Below, piece after piece: positions 1 to 6,322 of a stretch of 8,336 bases of DNA (position 1 is the stretch's first letter; every line of letters begins with the position of its first letter). The translations under genes and the position numbers were made by a program. The DNA comes from an uncultured Ruminococcus sp. GTDB lineage: Bacteria > Bacillota > Clostridia > Oscillospirales > Ruminococcaceae. Where the stretch lies: assembly GCA_937901485.1 (NCBI GenBank), contig CALGTT010000037.1:1-8336 (forward strand), in the 5' to 3' direction. Below the pieces are notes generated by a model. It did not search any database and was not told the origin of the DNA. It saw only the letters and a list, made by a program, of their open reading frames with translations.

Positions 1-326
1 AATGCATTGCAGATGTTGGAGATGTTGTAGATCATCACGCGCACCTGCTCGTGCGAACGCTCCGCACCTTCAAGTGCCTGTTCGATCTTGCGCTTTGCCA
101 GCACCAGCATCTCATTTTTAATGTCCACTGCAATGAAATTGACATCCGTCCAGTGCAGGACTGCCTGTGACGCAAAACCTCCCTTTCCGCAGCCAAGCTC
201 CAGATAGATCGGCTTGCCGTTGCCGAAGACCTCATCCCAATGACCGCGGTGCGCCGGTGGTTCGGCAATAAAAAACGGGCTTGCCTCCAGCTCCGGTCTT
301 GCCCAGGGTTTACAGCGAATTCTCAT
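1..326 (-). CDS. trmB: tRNA (guanine-N7)-methyltransferase TrmB, N-terminal 108 codons (partial)
   Basis: This gene begins at ATG 326-324 on the minus strand and runs out of the window with no stop, so only the N-terminal half is visible. The product transfers a methyl group from S-adenosylmethionine to N7 of G46 in the tRNA variable loop. The visible part starts MRIRCKPWARPELE, close to the usual TrmB start. It then shows HWDEVFGN (about residues 29-36) and the Rossmann SAM-binding motif I LELGCGKGGF (about 42-51), followed by NFIAVDIKNEM around the end of strand 2, where the acidic ribose-binding residue lies. An AGGAGG ribosome-binding site lies 331-336 and overlaps the stop codon of the upstream dCMP deaminase gene, which points to translational coupling. 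The catalytic C-terminal half cannot be checked. Confidence is high for the family. Confidence 0.9.
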   Translation of the reverse strand, partial: MRIRCKPWARPELEASPFFIAEPPAHRGHWDEVFGNGKPIYLELGCGKGGFASQAVLHWTDVNFIAVDIKNEMLVLAKRKIEQALEGAERSHEQVRVMIYNISNICNA

Positions 327-336
327 AATATCCTCC

Positions 337-816
337 TTATAAGCCGAATGAGATCTGCCGTCCCGTGGGGCGGTACGCCTCATATGCAACGCCGGAAAGC
401 CGGAACATCTGCTCAGAAGCCCTGATCGCATCCGTGCCGGCATACTTGTTATCAAGATACACCACCCTGCGGATCCCGCTTTGGATGATCGCTTTGGCAC
501 ACTCGTTGCAGGGGAACAGTGTGACATAGATCGTGCAGTTTTTCAGACTGACCTCGGCACGGTTGAGAATGGCGTTCAGCTCCGCATGGCACACAAACGG
601 GTATTTCGTATCCAGAAAATCCCCCTCACGCGCCCACGGCATCACATCATCATCACAGCCGATGGGCATTCCGTTGTAGCCCATCGAAACGATCTTGTGC
701 TCGGGATTGACGATGCACGCGCCGACCTGTGTGTTTGCATCCTTGCTTCTCTGCGCGGAAAGCAGCGCGATGCCCATAAAATACTCGTCCCAGCTCAGAT
801 AATCTGTTCGTTTCAT
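337..816 (-). CDS. comEB: dCMP deaminase (deoxycytidylate deaminase)
   Basis: A 159-residue zinc-dependent deaminase that converts dCMP to dUMP, the precursor of dTMP; it acts in the cytoplasm. The zinc-site motifs are intact: CHAELNAI with His77, Ala78 and the catalytic Glu79, and LFPCNECAK with Cys103 and Cys106. The stretch YVTLFPCNECAKAIIQSGI is typical of dCMP deaminases rather than of tRNA adenosine or free cytidine deaminases. NTQVGACIV (28-36) and GYNGMPIGCDDD (46-57) also fit. I choose ATG 816 because GGAGG lies 6 bases upstream; a start 20 codons earlier has no such site and adds a non-conserved cysteine-rich leader. The symbol follows the B. subtilis orthologue, which sits in a competence operon; no competence gene is visible here. 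The gene is second in a three-gene minus-strand operon, 10 bases before trmB. Confidence 0.93.
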   Translation of the reverse strand: MKRTDYLSWDEYFMGIALLSAQRSKDANTQVGACIVNPEHKIVSMGYNGMPIGCDDDVMPWAREGDFLDTKYPFVCHAELNAILNRAEVSLKNCTIYVTLFPCNECAKAIIQSGIRRVVYLDNKYAGTDAIRASEQMFRLSGVAYEAYRPTGRQISFGL

Positions 817-834
817 AGGTGTCCTCCAAAAACA

Positions 835-874
835 GCATATGCACAGCCCCATATCCGGAGCTGTGCAGCAATGC
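835..874 (-). terminator. Possible weak terminator or attenuator hairpin between the repeat-protein gene and the dCMP deaminase gene
   Basis: Bases 841-850 pair with 857-866 (10 pairs, one of them a G-U wobble on the minus strand, 6-base loop). An outer GCAT/ATGC pair of arms (835-838 with 871-874) can extend the stem. Read on the minus strand, the hairpin is followed by TGTTTTTGGAGG, so a five-T run abuts the ribosome-binding site of the dCMP deaminase. It may cause partial termination or separate the two messages. The short T run and the absence of another promoter before the deaminase gene argue against full termination. Confidence 0.4.
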
Positions 875-878
875 ATGA

Positions 879-1436
879 TTATTCAGCAGATTTGGGCGGC
901 TGATTGTTCTGCGCAAATGCAGCAGCATCCGCCAGCGCACTGGAGATCGCAGCATCCAGCGGATCGATCTCCGCAGGCTTTTCTTCCTCAGCGGGTTTAG
1001 CCTCCTCTGCGGGCTTTTCTTCCTCGGCAGGCTTAGCCTCCTCTACAGGCTTTTCTTCCTCCGCAGGCTTAGCCTCCTCTGCGGGCTTTTCTTCCTCCGC
1101 AGGTTTCACTTCCTCAACAGGTTTTGTTTCCTCCGCAGGCTTTGCTTCTTCCTTAGCGGGCTTCTTCTCCTCCGGCTCTTCATCCTTGATCTCTGCATAG
1201 ATCTCTTCATCCGTAACAAAGCCCTCATTTTTGAACTGCTTGACGGGGACGCGCTTGAGCGGAGAATAGATGAATTTTCCGCAGGAATCTGTTTCTTCCT
1301 TCAGGCTGACGGTCTTGCTGCAAAGCACGCGGTTGCCGTCCTTTGTGCGCTTGCCGAACTGGCAGTAACCACACTGGGGTGTCATTTTTTTGTCGAAATA
1401 ATTGGTTTTTCTCTGGAACAGATCACTCAGACCCAT
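879..1436 (-). CDS. Four-cysteine protein with a KPAEE-repeat tail, function unknown
   Basis: A 185-residue protein with two clear parts. The N-terminal 65 residues carry four cysteines, C22-x2-C25, C39 and C52, in CGYCQFGKRT, VLCSK and DSCGKF. This looks like a small zinc-ribbon or metal-binding domain, followed by KFIYSPLKRVP. I recall similar short proteins of unknown function in Ruminococcus-like Clostridia but cannot confirm this here. Residues 66-98 are acidic and lysine-rich. Residues 99-158 are ten hexapeptide units KP(A/V)EEx, a low-complexity, charged, probably extended linker. A short alanine-rich end (160-185) follows. There is no signal peptide or membrane segment, so it is probably cytoplasmic. 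The ATG at 1436 has GAGGTGAT about 6 bases upstream. It is the first gene of the operon, under the promoter at 1515-1543. The function is not known to me. Confidence 0.8.
   Translation of the reverse strand: MGLSDLFQRKTNYFDKKMTPQCGYCQFGKRTKDGNRVLCSKTVSLKEETDSCGKFIYSPLKRVPVKQFKNEGFVTDEEIYAEIKDEEPEEKKPAKEEAKPAEETKPVEEVKPAEEEKPAEEAKPAEEEKPVEEAKPAEEEKPAEEAKPAEEEKPAEIDPLDAAISSALADAAAFAQNNQPPKSAE
963..1142 (-). repeat. Tandem 18-bp coding repeat (KPAEEx, ten units)
   Basis: Ten in-frame 18-bp units encode KPAEET, KPVEEV, KPAEEE, KPAEEA, KPAEEE, KPVEEA, KPAEEE, KPAEEA, KPAEEE and KPAEID. The middle units alternate E and A at the sixth place, so a 36-bp higher-order period is visible (KPAEEE followed by KP(A/V)EEA). 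The DNA units are nearly identical, differing mostly in third positions, which is what recent slippage or unequal crossing-over produces. The number of units is likely to vary between strains. Confidence 0.9.
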
Positions 1437-1514
1437 AGTATCACCTCATAATATGTATTTGATTCTGTCTGCTTCGCCGGCATTCCTGCGGGAAACCAGC
1501 GTTCTTTACGTTAT

Positions 1515-1543
1515 ATTATAGCACATAATCTCACATTTGTCCA
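1515..1543 (-). promoter_or_regulatory. Sigma-A-type promoter with extended -10 for the minus-strand operon
   Basis: Read on the minus strand, the -35 box is TGGACA (1543-1538), the spacer is exactly 17 bases, and the -10 box is a perfect TATAAT (1520-1515) preceded by TGC, an extended -10. It lies about 80 bases upstream of the ATG at 1436, giving a leader of roughly 70 bases. Confidence 0.8.
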
Positions 1544-1792
1544 GCGTTTTTTTAAAAATCTCACAAAAAACCAAAATCTCTGCCGCCAAGCCGCGCATCC
1601 TTAAATATTGCGGACCGGAAATATAGCCTGCATACTTGTCCGGATTGACAAAAACGCATCTCCGCGCAGCAGTTTTCAACAGAAAAAATTCGGTTTATGG
1701 ATATCAAAATGCATTGCAAAATATACAGATGGTGATATTTTAAGTGAAAATTTAGTAATGTATGAGCGAAATTCGCAGTAACAATCTGATTT

Positions 1793-1835
1793 CATAACTA
1801 TTTGTATTTGGATATTTTTATAGATACAAAGTTAT
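1793..1835. repeat. Imperfect inverted repeat upstream of the hyd promoter
   Basis: TTTGTAT (1801-1807) pairs with ATACAAA (1824-1830). After a 3-base bulge (1798-1800) the stem continues with ATAAC (1793-1797) against GTTAT (1831-1835), making 12 pairs in all with a 16-base loop. It sits about 55 bases upstream of the hydC -35 box and is not followed by a T run, so it is more likely a protein-binding site or chance structure in AT-rich DNA than a terminator. Confidence 0.35.
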
Positions 1836-1888
1836 CGCTTTGTGCAATATGTATATTTTCAACACAATCCGTTAGTGAACATTGCGGA

Positions 1889-1917
1889 TGGATTTTTTGC
1901 GTGAGATGTGCTATAAT
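1889..1917 (+). promoter_or_regulatory. Extended -10 promoter of the hydCBA operon
   Basis: A perfect TATAAT (1912-1917) is preceded by TGC (1909-1911), forming an extended -10. The base stretch 17 before it, TGGATT (1889-1894), is a poor -35 box. The promoter predicts a start near 1924 and a leader of about 85 bases before the hydC ATG. Its position decides the hydC start, because an upstream in-frame start near 1882 would lie before the promoter. Weak -35 boxes leave room for an activator, but no activator site could be identified. Confidence 0.7.
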
Positions 1918-2007
1918 TATATGGTAAGTATGCCGTACGCTGAAATTGTCGCTTTTTGCAAAACGATGACGGCAGAGTGCATACAAATAATTCTGGGAGG
2001 TTACACA

Positions 2008-2505
2008 ATGGGTGCAAAAACGAAGAAGACTGTTCCGTTCCGCGGCACACCTGAGCAGGAAGCACAGCTTCGTGCAGTAATTGCCGAGCATAAGGACGAA
2101 CAGGGCGCACTGATGCCTGTGCTGCAGAAGGCACAGGATATCTATGGCTATCTGCCGATCGAGGTGCAGAAGATCATTTCTGACGAAATGGATGTTCCGA
2201 TGGAGAAGATCTACGGTGTCGTAACATTCTACGCACAGTTCTCTCTTTTCCCGAAGGGAAAGTACAACATTTCTTTCTGTCTTGGTACTGCTTGCTATGT
2301 AAAGGGTTCCGGCGATCTGTATGACAAGCTCAAGGAGATTCTGGGCATTGACGGCGGTGAGTGCACAGAGGACGGCAAGTTCTCTCTGGAAGCATGTCGC
2401 TGCATCGGCGCATGTGGTCTGGCTCCTGTCCTGACGATCAACGAGGACGTATACGGTCGTCTCGGTGTGGATGATCTCGCTGGTATTCTGGCAAAGTATG
2501 AGTAA
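2008..2505 (+). CDS. hydC: HydC: NuoE-like [2Fe-2S] subunit of the trimeric bifurcating hydrogenase
   Basis: A 165-residue cytoplasmic subunit of the NAD/ferredoxin-linked FeFe-hydrogenase, homologous to the 24-kDa NuoE subunit of complex I. The N-terminal helical part (about 15-70) contains LMPVLQKAQDIYGYLP and MEKIYGVVTFYAQF, both typical of NuoE. The thioredoxin-like C-terminal part carries the [2Fe-2S] ligands C91 and C96 (CLGTAC) and C132 and C136 (CIGAC). The size matches the family. ATG 2008 is chosen because GGGAGG lies just upstream (1994-1999) and the promoter lies inside any longer reading frame; an upstream start at 1882 would add 42 non-conserved residues. It is the first gene of hydC-hydB-hydA, the same order as in the Thermotoga maritima enzyme. 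Confidence 0.95.
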   Translation: MGAKTKKTVPFRGTPEQEAQLRAVIAEHKDEQGALMPVLQKAQDIYGYLPIEVQKIISDEMDVPMEKIYGVVTFYAQFSLFPKGKYNISFCLGTACYVKGSGDLYDKLKEILGIDGGECTEDGKFSLEACRCIGACGLAPVLTINEDVYGRLGVDDLAGILAKYE

Positions 2506-2507
2506 TT

Positions 2508-2523
2508 TTCTCACCCCTGAGAA
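2508..2523 (+). other. Small perfect hairpin between hydC and hydB
   Basis: TTCTCA (2508-2513) pairs perfectly with TGAGAA (2518-2523) around a CCCC loop, two bases after the hydC stop codon. No T run follows, and a strong ribosome-binding site for hydB begins at 2533, so this is not a terminator. It could be a processing or stability element that sets the hydC to hydBA ratio. The function is inferred from position only. Confidence 0.45.
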
Positions 2524-2547
2524 TACATAACAAGGAGGAATATATAC

Positions 2548-4455
2548 ATGAAGTCGCTCGACGAAATCAAAGTGATTCGTGATGAAATGGCAGTTGAGCT
2601 TCAGACTCGTAATGAGTCCGTTGAAGCCAACGGCACAAAGTACCGCAAGCATGTACTGATCTGCGGCGGTACCGGCTGTACTTCTTCCGGCAGTGCTGCA
2701 ATTGAAAAGACACTGGCAGAGGAACTGGAGAAGAATGGTCTGACAAATGAGATCCAGATCGTAAAGACAGGCTGTTTCGGTCTGTGCGCACTCGGTCCGA
2801 TCATGATCGTATACCCCGAGGGTGCTTTCTATTCCATGGTTAAGGCAGAGGACATCGCTGAGATCGTTTCCACTCATCTGGTAGAGGGCGGTCAGCCGGT
2901 AGCTCGTCTGCTGTATCAGGAAACTGTTACTGACGAGGGCATCAAGTCCCTGAACGACACTGCATTCTACAGCAAGCAGCATCGTGTTGCTCTGCGTAAC
3001 TGCGGTGCGATCAATCCTGAGTGCATTGATGAGTACATCGGTAAGGATGGCTATCAGGCACTGGCTAAGGTTCTGAAGGAGATGACTCCTGAGGATGTTA
3101 TCCAGACAATTCTGGATTCCGGTCTGCGCGGCAGAGGCGGCGGCGGCTTCCCGACAGGTATGAAGTGGAAGCTCGCTCGCAACATCGTTCCGGATGCTGA
3201 CCAGAAGTATGTATGCTGCAACGCCGACGAGGGTGACCCGGGTGCATTTATGGACCGTTCCGTACTTGAGGGCGATCCGCACGTTGTACTGGAGGCTATG
3301 GCTATCGCAGGCTATGCAATCGGCGCAACACAGGGCTATATCTACGTTCGTGCTGAGTATCCGATCGCTGTTGACCGTCTGCGCATTGCAATCGCACAGG
3401 CAAGAGAGTACGGTGTTCTGGGCAAGAACATCTTCGGCACAGGCTTCGACTTTGACATTGACCTGCGTCTGGGTGCAGGTGCGTTCGTTTGCGGTGAGGA
3501 AACTGCTCTGATGACCTCTATCGAGGGCAACCGCGGTGAGCCTCGTCCGAGACCTCCGTTCCCGGCTGAAAAGGGCCTGTTTGGCAAGCCCACAATTCTC
3601 AACAACGTTGAGACCTATGCAAACATCCCGCAGATCATCCTGAACGGTGCTGAGTGGTTTGCTGGCATGGGTACTGAAAAGTCCAAGGGTACTAAGGTAT
3701 TCGCTCTGGGCGGCAAGATCAACAACACCGGTCTGGTAGAAGTACCGATGGGTACCACTCTGCGTACCGTTGTTGAGGAGATCGGCGGCGGCATCCCGAA
3801 CGGCAAGAAGTTCAAGGCTGCACAGACCGGTGGTCCTTCCGGCGGCTGTATCGCAGCTGACAACATCGACATTCCGATCGACTATGACAACCTCATTGCT
3901 ATCGGCTCTATGATGGGCTCCGGTGGTCTGATTGTTATGGACGAAGACAACTGCATGGTTGACATCGCCAAGTTCTTCCTCGAATTCACTGTTGATGAGT
4001 CCTGCGGTAAGTGCACACCCTGCCGTATCGGTACAAAGCGTATGTACGAGATGCTCGACAAGATCACACAGGGTAAGGCTACACTGGAGGATATCGACAA
4101 GCTCGAAGAGCTGTGCTACTACATCAAGGCAAACTCCCTTTGCGGTCTGGGACAGACAGCTCCGAACCCGGTACTGTCCACTCTCAAGAACTTCCGCGAG
4201 GAATACATTGCACACGTTGTGGACAAGAAGTGCCCTGCTGGCGTATGTAAGGATCTGCTGCAGTTCTCCATCGACGCTGAGAAGTGCATCGGCTGCGGTA
4301 TGTGCGCAAGACAGTGCCCTGCATCTGCAATTTCCAAGACAGATTACGTTGCTCCCGGTCACAAGCTGCCTTCTCTGGCAATTGATACCGACAAGTGCGT
4401 AAAGTGCGGTGCTTGTATCGATACATGTAAGTTCAAGGCTATTTCCAAGGGTTAA
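2548..4455 (+). CDS. hydB: HydB: NuoF-like flavin/NAD(H) subunit of the bifurcating hydrogenase
   Basis: A 635-residue subunit expected to bind FMN and NAD(H), the likely site of electron bifurcation. Domains in order: an N-terminal thioredoxin-like [2Fe-2S] domain (about 34-115, ligands C39, C44, C76, C80); the FMN/NADH-binding NuoF core with the glycine-rich loop GLRGRGGGGFPTG (192-204), NADEGDPGAF (225-234) and GAFVCGEETAL (311-321); an SLBB segment (about 385-450); and the NADH_4Fe-4S domain with ESCGKCTPCR and C532 (ligands C486, C489, C492, C532). Last comes a C-terminal two-cluster ferredoxin (C580, C583, C586, C590 and C617, C620, C623, C627). A KCPAGVCK pair (C562, C567) precedes the ferredoxin. 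All expected ligands are present and the length is normal. AAGGAGGA lies 8 bases before the ATG. The stop codon overlaps the hydA ribosome-binding site. Confidence 0.97.
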   Translation: MKSLDEIKVIRDEMAVELQTRNESVEANGTKYRKHVLICGGTGCTSSGSAAIEKTLAEELEKNGLTNEIQIVKTGCFGLCALGPIMIVYPEGAFYSMVKAEDIAEIVSTHLVEGGQPVARLLYQETVTDEGIKSLNDTAFYSKQHRVALRNCGAINPECIDEYIGKDGYQALAKVLKEMTPEDVIQTILDSGLRGRGGGGFPTGMKWKLARNIVPDADQKYVCCNADEGDPGAFMDRSVLEGDPHVVLEAMAIAGYAIGATQGYIYVRAEYPIAVDRLRIAIAQAREYGVLGKNIFGTGFDFDIDLRLGAGAFVCGEETALMTSIEGNRGEPRPRPPFPAEKGLFGKPTILNNVETYANIPQIILNGAEWFAGMGTEKSKGTKVFALGGKINNTGLVEVPMGTTLRTVVEEIGGGIPNGKKFKAAQTGGPSGGCIAADNIDIPIDYDNLIAIGSMMGSGGLIVMDEDNCMVDIAKFFLEFTVDESCGKCTPCRIGTKRMYEMLDKITQGKATLEDIDKLEELCYYIKANSLCGLGQTAPNPVLSTLKNFREEYIAHVVDKKCPAGVCKDLLQFSIDAEKCIGCGMCARQCPASAISKTDYVAPGHKLPSLAIDTDKCVKCGACIDTCKFKAISKG

Positions 4456-4469
4456 GGAGGAACAAAGAC

Positions 4470-6212
4470 ATGGCAGATATTAATGTAAAAATCAATGGCA
4501 TTGCAGTTTCTGTTCCTAAGGGTTCTACCATTCTGGAAGCTGCACATGCAGCAGGCGTGGAAATCCCCACCCTGTGCTACATGAAGGAAATCAACGAAAT
4601 CGGTGCATGCCGTATCTGTATGGTTGAAGCAAACGAAGGCAGAGGCTTCCGTCTGGTAGCTGCCTGCGTATATCCGGTAACTGAGGGCATGGAGGTTCTG
4701 ACCAACTCCCCGAAGGTTCTGGAGTCCAGAAAGAAGACCGTTGAGCTGATCCTTTCCACACATGACAAGAAGTGCCTCTCCTGCGTAAGAAGCGGCAACT
4801 GCGAGCTGCAGAAGCTTGCAAACGACCTCGGCGTTGACAATTCCGATGCATTCGCAGGCGAGAATCCGTCCTATGATGTGGATGATTCCGCAGTACATAT
4901 GTACCGCGACAACAACAAGTGCATTCTGTGCCGCCGCTGCGTAGCAGTTTGTGCAAAGACACAGGGCGTTGGCGTAATTGGCGCAAATGAGCGTGGTTTC
5001 GCAACAACAATTGCAAGTGCATTCGACATGGGCCTGGGTGAGACAAGCTGTGTTGCCTGCGGTCAGTGTATCGCTGTATGTCCTGTAGGCGCACTGTCTG
5101 AGAAGGAATACATTGATGATGTATTTGCTGCAATTGCTGATCCTTCCAAGAGAGTGATCGTGCAGACTGCTCCGGCAGTTCGTGCAGCTCTGGGCGAAGA
5201 ATTCGGCTATGAGATCGGCACAAACGTTGAAGGCAAGATGGCTGCATCCCTGCGTCGTCTGGGCTTTGACGATGTATTCGATACTGACTGGGCAGCTGAC
5301 CTGACCATCATGGAAGAAGCTACCGAGTTCATGGATCGTTTCAAGAACGGCGGCAAGCTCCCGCTGATCACATCCTGCTCTCCTGGCTGGGTTAAGTACT
5401 GCGAGCACTACTTCCCTGAGATGACAGAGAATCTGTCCAGCTGCAAGTCTCCTCACCAGATGCTGGGTGCAATCGCAAAGACCTACTATGCTGAGAAGAT
5501 CGGCGTAAAGGCTGAGGATATCGTAGTTGTCAGCGTAATGCCCTGTACCGCTAAGAAGTTCGAGATCGGCAGAGACGATCAGAACGCAGCAGGTGTACCG
5601 GACGTAGATTATGTGCTGACTACAAGAGAGCTGGCAAGAATGATCCGTCGTGCAGGTCTGAACTTCAGAGCAATGCCCGATGAGGACTTCGACAATCCGC
5701 TCGGTCTGTCCGCTGGTGCAGGCGACATCTTCGGCGCAACAGGCGGCGTTATGGAAGCTGCTCTGCGTACCGCAGCTTGCTGGCTGACAGGTAAGGACGA
5801 GGTGATCGAGTTCACAGAGGTTCGTGGTACTGACGGTATCAAGCGCAAGACCTACAATGTAAACGGCACTGAAATCAAGGTTGCAGTTGCAAGTGGTCTG
5901 GCAAATGCAAAGGAACTCCTCAAGTCCGTACAGAACGGCGAGGATGTTCACTTCATCGAAATCATGGGATGCCCCGGCGGCTGCGTAAACGGCGGCGGTC
6001 AGCCCCAGCAGCCTGCAAGTGTCCGCAACTTCGCAGATCTGCGTGAGCTGCGTGCAAAGGCTCTCTATGATGAGGATGCTTCTAAGGTACTGCGTCTGTC
6101 CCACCTGAATGCTGATGTAAAGAAGCTCTATGAGGAATTCCTCGGCGAGCCGAACAGCCACAAGGCACATGAACTGCTGCACACAACTTATGTAAAGCGT
6201 TCCATCAACTAA
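4470..6212 (+). CDS. hydA: HydA: catalytic FeFe-hydrogenase subunit (H-cluster)
   Basis: The 580-residue catalytic subunit that makes or oxidises H2. From the N-terminus: a plant-type [2Fe-2S] domain (C36, C47, C50, C66); a His-Cys3 [4Fe-4S] site (H98, C102, C105, C111); two ferredoxin clusters (C151, C154, C157, C161 and C194, C197, C200, C204); the H-cluster domain; and the small-subunit-like tail (about 530-575). H-cluster motifs are L1 TSCSPGW (301-307), L2 MPCTAKKFE (357-365) and L3 FIEIMGCPGGCVNGGGQP (495-512, ligands C501 and C505). L1 has Ser304 where the usual motif is TSCCPxW; Cys303 is kept. By fixed offset from the C. pasteurianum CpI numbering, as I remember it, the proton-path residues Glu283, Glu286 and Ser323 are also kept. 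There is no C-terminal extra [2Fe-2S] domain as in T. maritima HydA. No maturase gene (hydE, hydF, hydG) is in the window. AAGGAGG lies 9 bases before ATG 4470. Confidence 0.97.
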   Translation: MADINVKINGIAVSVPKGSTILEAAHAAGVEIPTLCYMKEINEIGACRICMVEANEGRGFRLVAACVYPVTEGMEVLTNSPKVLESRKKTVELILSTHDKKCLSCVRSGNCELQKLANDLGVDNSDAFAGENPSYDVDDSAVHMYRDNNKCILCRRCVAVCAKTQGVGVIGANERGFATTIASAFDMGLGETSCVACGQCIAVCPVGALSEKEYIDDVFAAIADPSKRVIVQTAPAVRAALGEEFGYEIGTNVEGKMAASLRRLGFDDVFDTDWAADLTIMEEATEFMDRFKNGGKLPLITSCSPGWVKYCEHYFPEMTENLSSCKSPHQMLGAIAKTYYAEKIGVKAEDIVVVSVMPCTAKKFEIGRDDQNAAGVPDVDYVLTTRELARMIRRAGLNFRAMPDEDFDNPLGLSAGAGDIFGATGGVMEAALRTAACWLTGKDEVIEFTEVRGTDGIKRKTYNVNGTEIKVAVASGLANAKELLKSVQNGEDVHFIEIMGCPGGCVNGGGQPQQPASVRNFADLRELRAKALYDEDASKVLRLSHLNADVKKLYEEFLGEPNSHKAHELLHTTYVKRSIN

Positions 6213-6213
6213 T

Positions 6214-6267
6214 CTTTTTTGCATAAACGGATGCCCCGATTTTGGTCGGGGCATCTTGCATAAAAAG
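6214..6267 (+). terminator. Long hairpin ending the hydCBA operon
   Basis: The core GATGCCCCGA (6230-6239) pairs perfectly with TCGGGGCATC (6246-6255) around a TTTTGG loop. An outer stem of 10 pairs (6214-6223 with 6257-6267, one bulged base) uses the CTTTTTTGCA after the hydA stop and TGCATAAAAAG downstream. Only two T bases follow the core, so termination may depend on hairpin strength alone; alternatively the whole structure protects the 3' end of the message. The position, two bases after the hydA stop, and the GC-rich core make an end-of-operon role likely. Confidence 0.65.
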
Positions 6268-6292
6268 TGATGTGCCGATCACAGCACATCGC
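6267..6292. repeat. Second inverted repeat directly after the hyd terminator
   Basis: GTGATGTGC (6267-6275) pairs with GCACATCGC (6284-6292), nine pairs with one wobble, around an 8-base loop. It touches the preceding hairpin. No T run follows (GCTTTGGACG). It could be a back-up terminator or a 3'-end stability structure. The role is not determined. Confidence 0.4.
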
Positions 6293-6322
6293 TTTGGACG
6301 TTCGGAAAGACGTGCTCGGCGG

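Larger units (their letters stand above)
1437..2007. other. Divergent intergenic region
   Basis: There are 571 bases between two divergently transcribed genes. I find one promoter for each direction (1515-1543 minus, 1889-1917 plus), an imperfect inverted repeat (1793-1835), a short palindrome GCGAAATTCGC (1766-1776) and no convincing gene. Short ORFs, for example from ATG 1697 and ATG 1763, are only 11-12 codons and lack ribosome-binding sites. The region is AT-rich, with A/T runs around 1549-1575. No clear Rex-type operator (TTGTTAA-N4-TTAACAA-like) was seen, although one would be plausible upstream of a NADH-linked hydrogenase. Confidence 0.7.

Noticed and set aside
963..1142. CRISPR-like array in the 18-bp repeats
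   Set aside because: The units are contiguous without spacers, in frame, and encode a regular hexapeptide.
904..1200. A Ser/Ala/Gly-repeat open frame on the plus strand over the KPAEE repeat
   Set aside because: It is the complement of the repeat region of the minus-strand gene, which has the promoter, ribosome-binding site and cysteine-bearing domain.
1645..1680. TTGACA at 1645-1650 as a further plus-strand promoter
   Set aside because: No -10-like hexamer lies 15-19 bases downstream; the sequence there is GC-rich (CCGCGCAGCAG).
1912..1921. TATAATTATA at the hyd -10 box as a PerR operator
   Set aside because: It is a short palindrome produced by the -10 box itself. It lacks the 7-1-7 geometry of the perfect operator at 7296-7314, and the right half does not match.
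1928..1984. GTATG/CATAC and CCGT/ACGG complementary segments in the hydC leader as a riboswitch
   Set aside because: The arms are only 4-5 bases, far apart and with unequal bulges, and no known riboswitch core is recognisable.
1882..2007. An upstream extension of hydC adding 42 residues
   Set aside because: The hyd promoter (-10 at 1912-1917) lies inside it, and the ATG at 2008 has its own GGGAGG; the extra residues do not look like NuoE.
1700..2007. Rex-type operator upstream of hydC
   Set aside because: A NADH-responsive Rex site would make sense here, but no sequence resembling TTGTTAA-N4-TTAACAA in both halves was found.
1798..4362. An 854-codon open frame on the minus strand opposite hydC and hydB
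   Set aside because: It lies almost wholly opposite hydC and hydB, whose domains and cofactor ligands are unmistakable. Its peptide is rich in Cys, Leu and His in the way expected from reading biased GC-ended codons backwards, and no promoter or ribosome-binding site precedes it.
4452..6254. A 600-codon open frame on the minus strand opposite hydA
   Set aside because: It is the mirror of hydA. It results from the strong codon bias of a highly expressed gene and has no family resemblance or translation signal.
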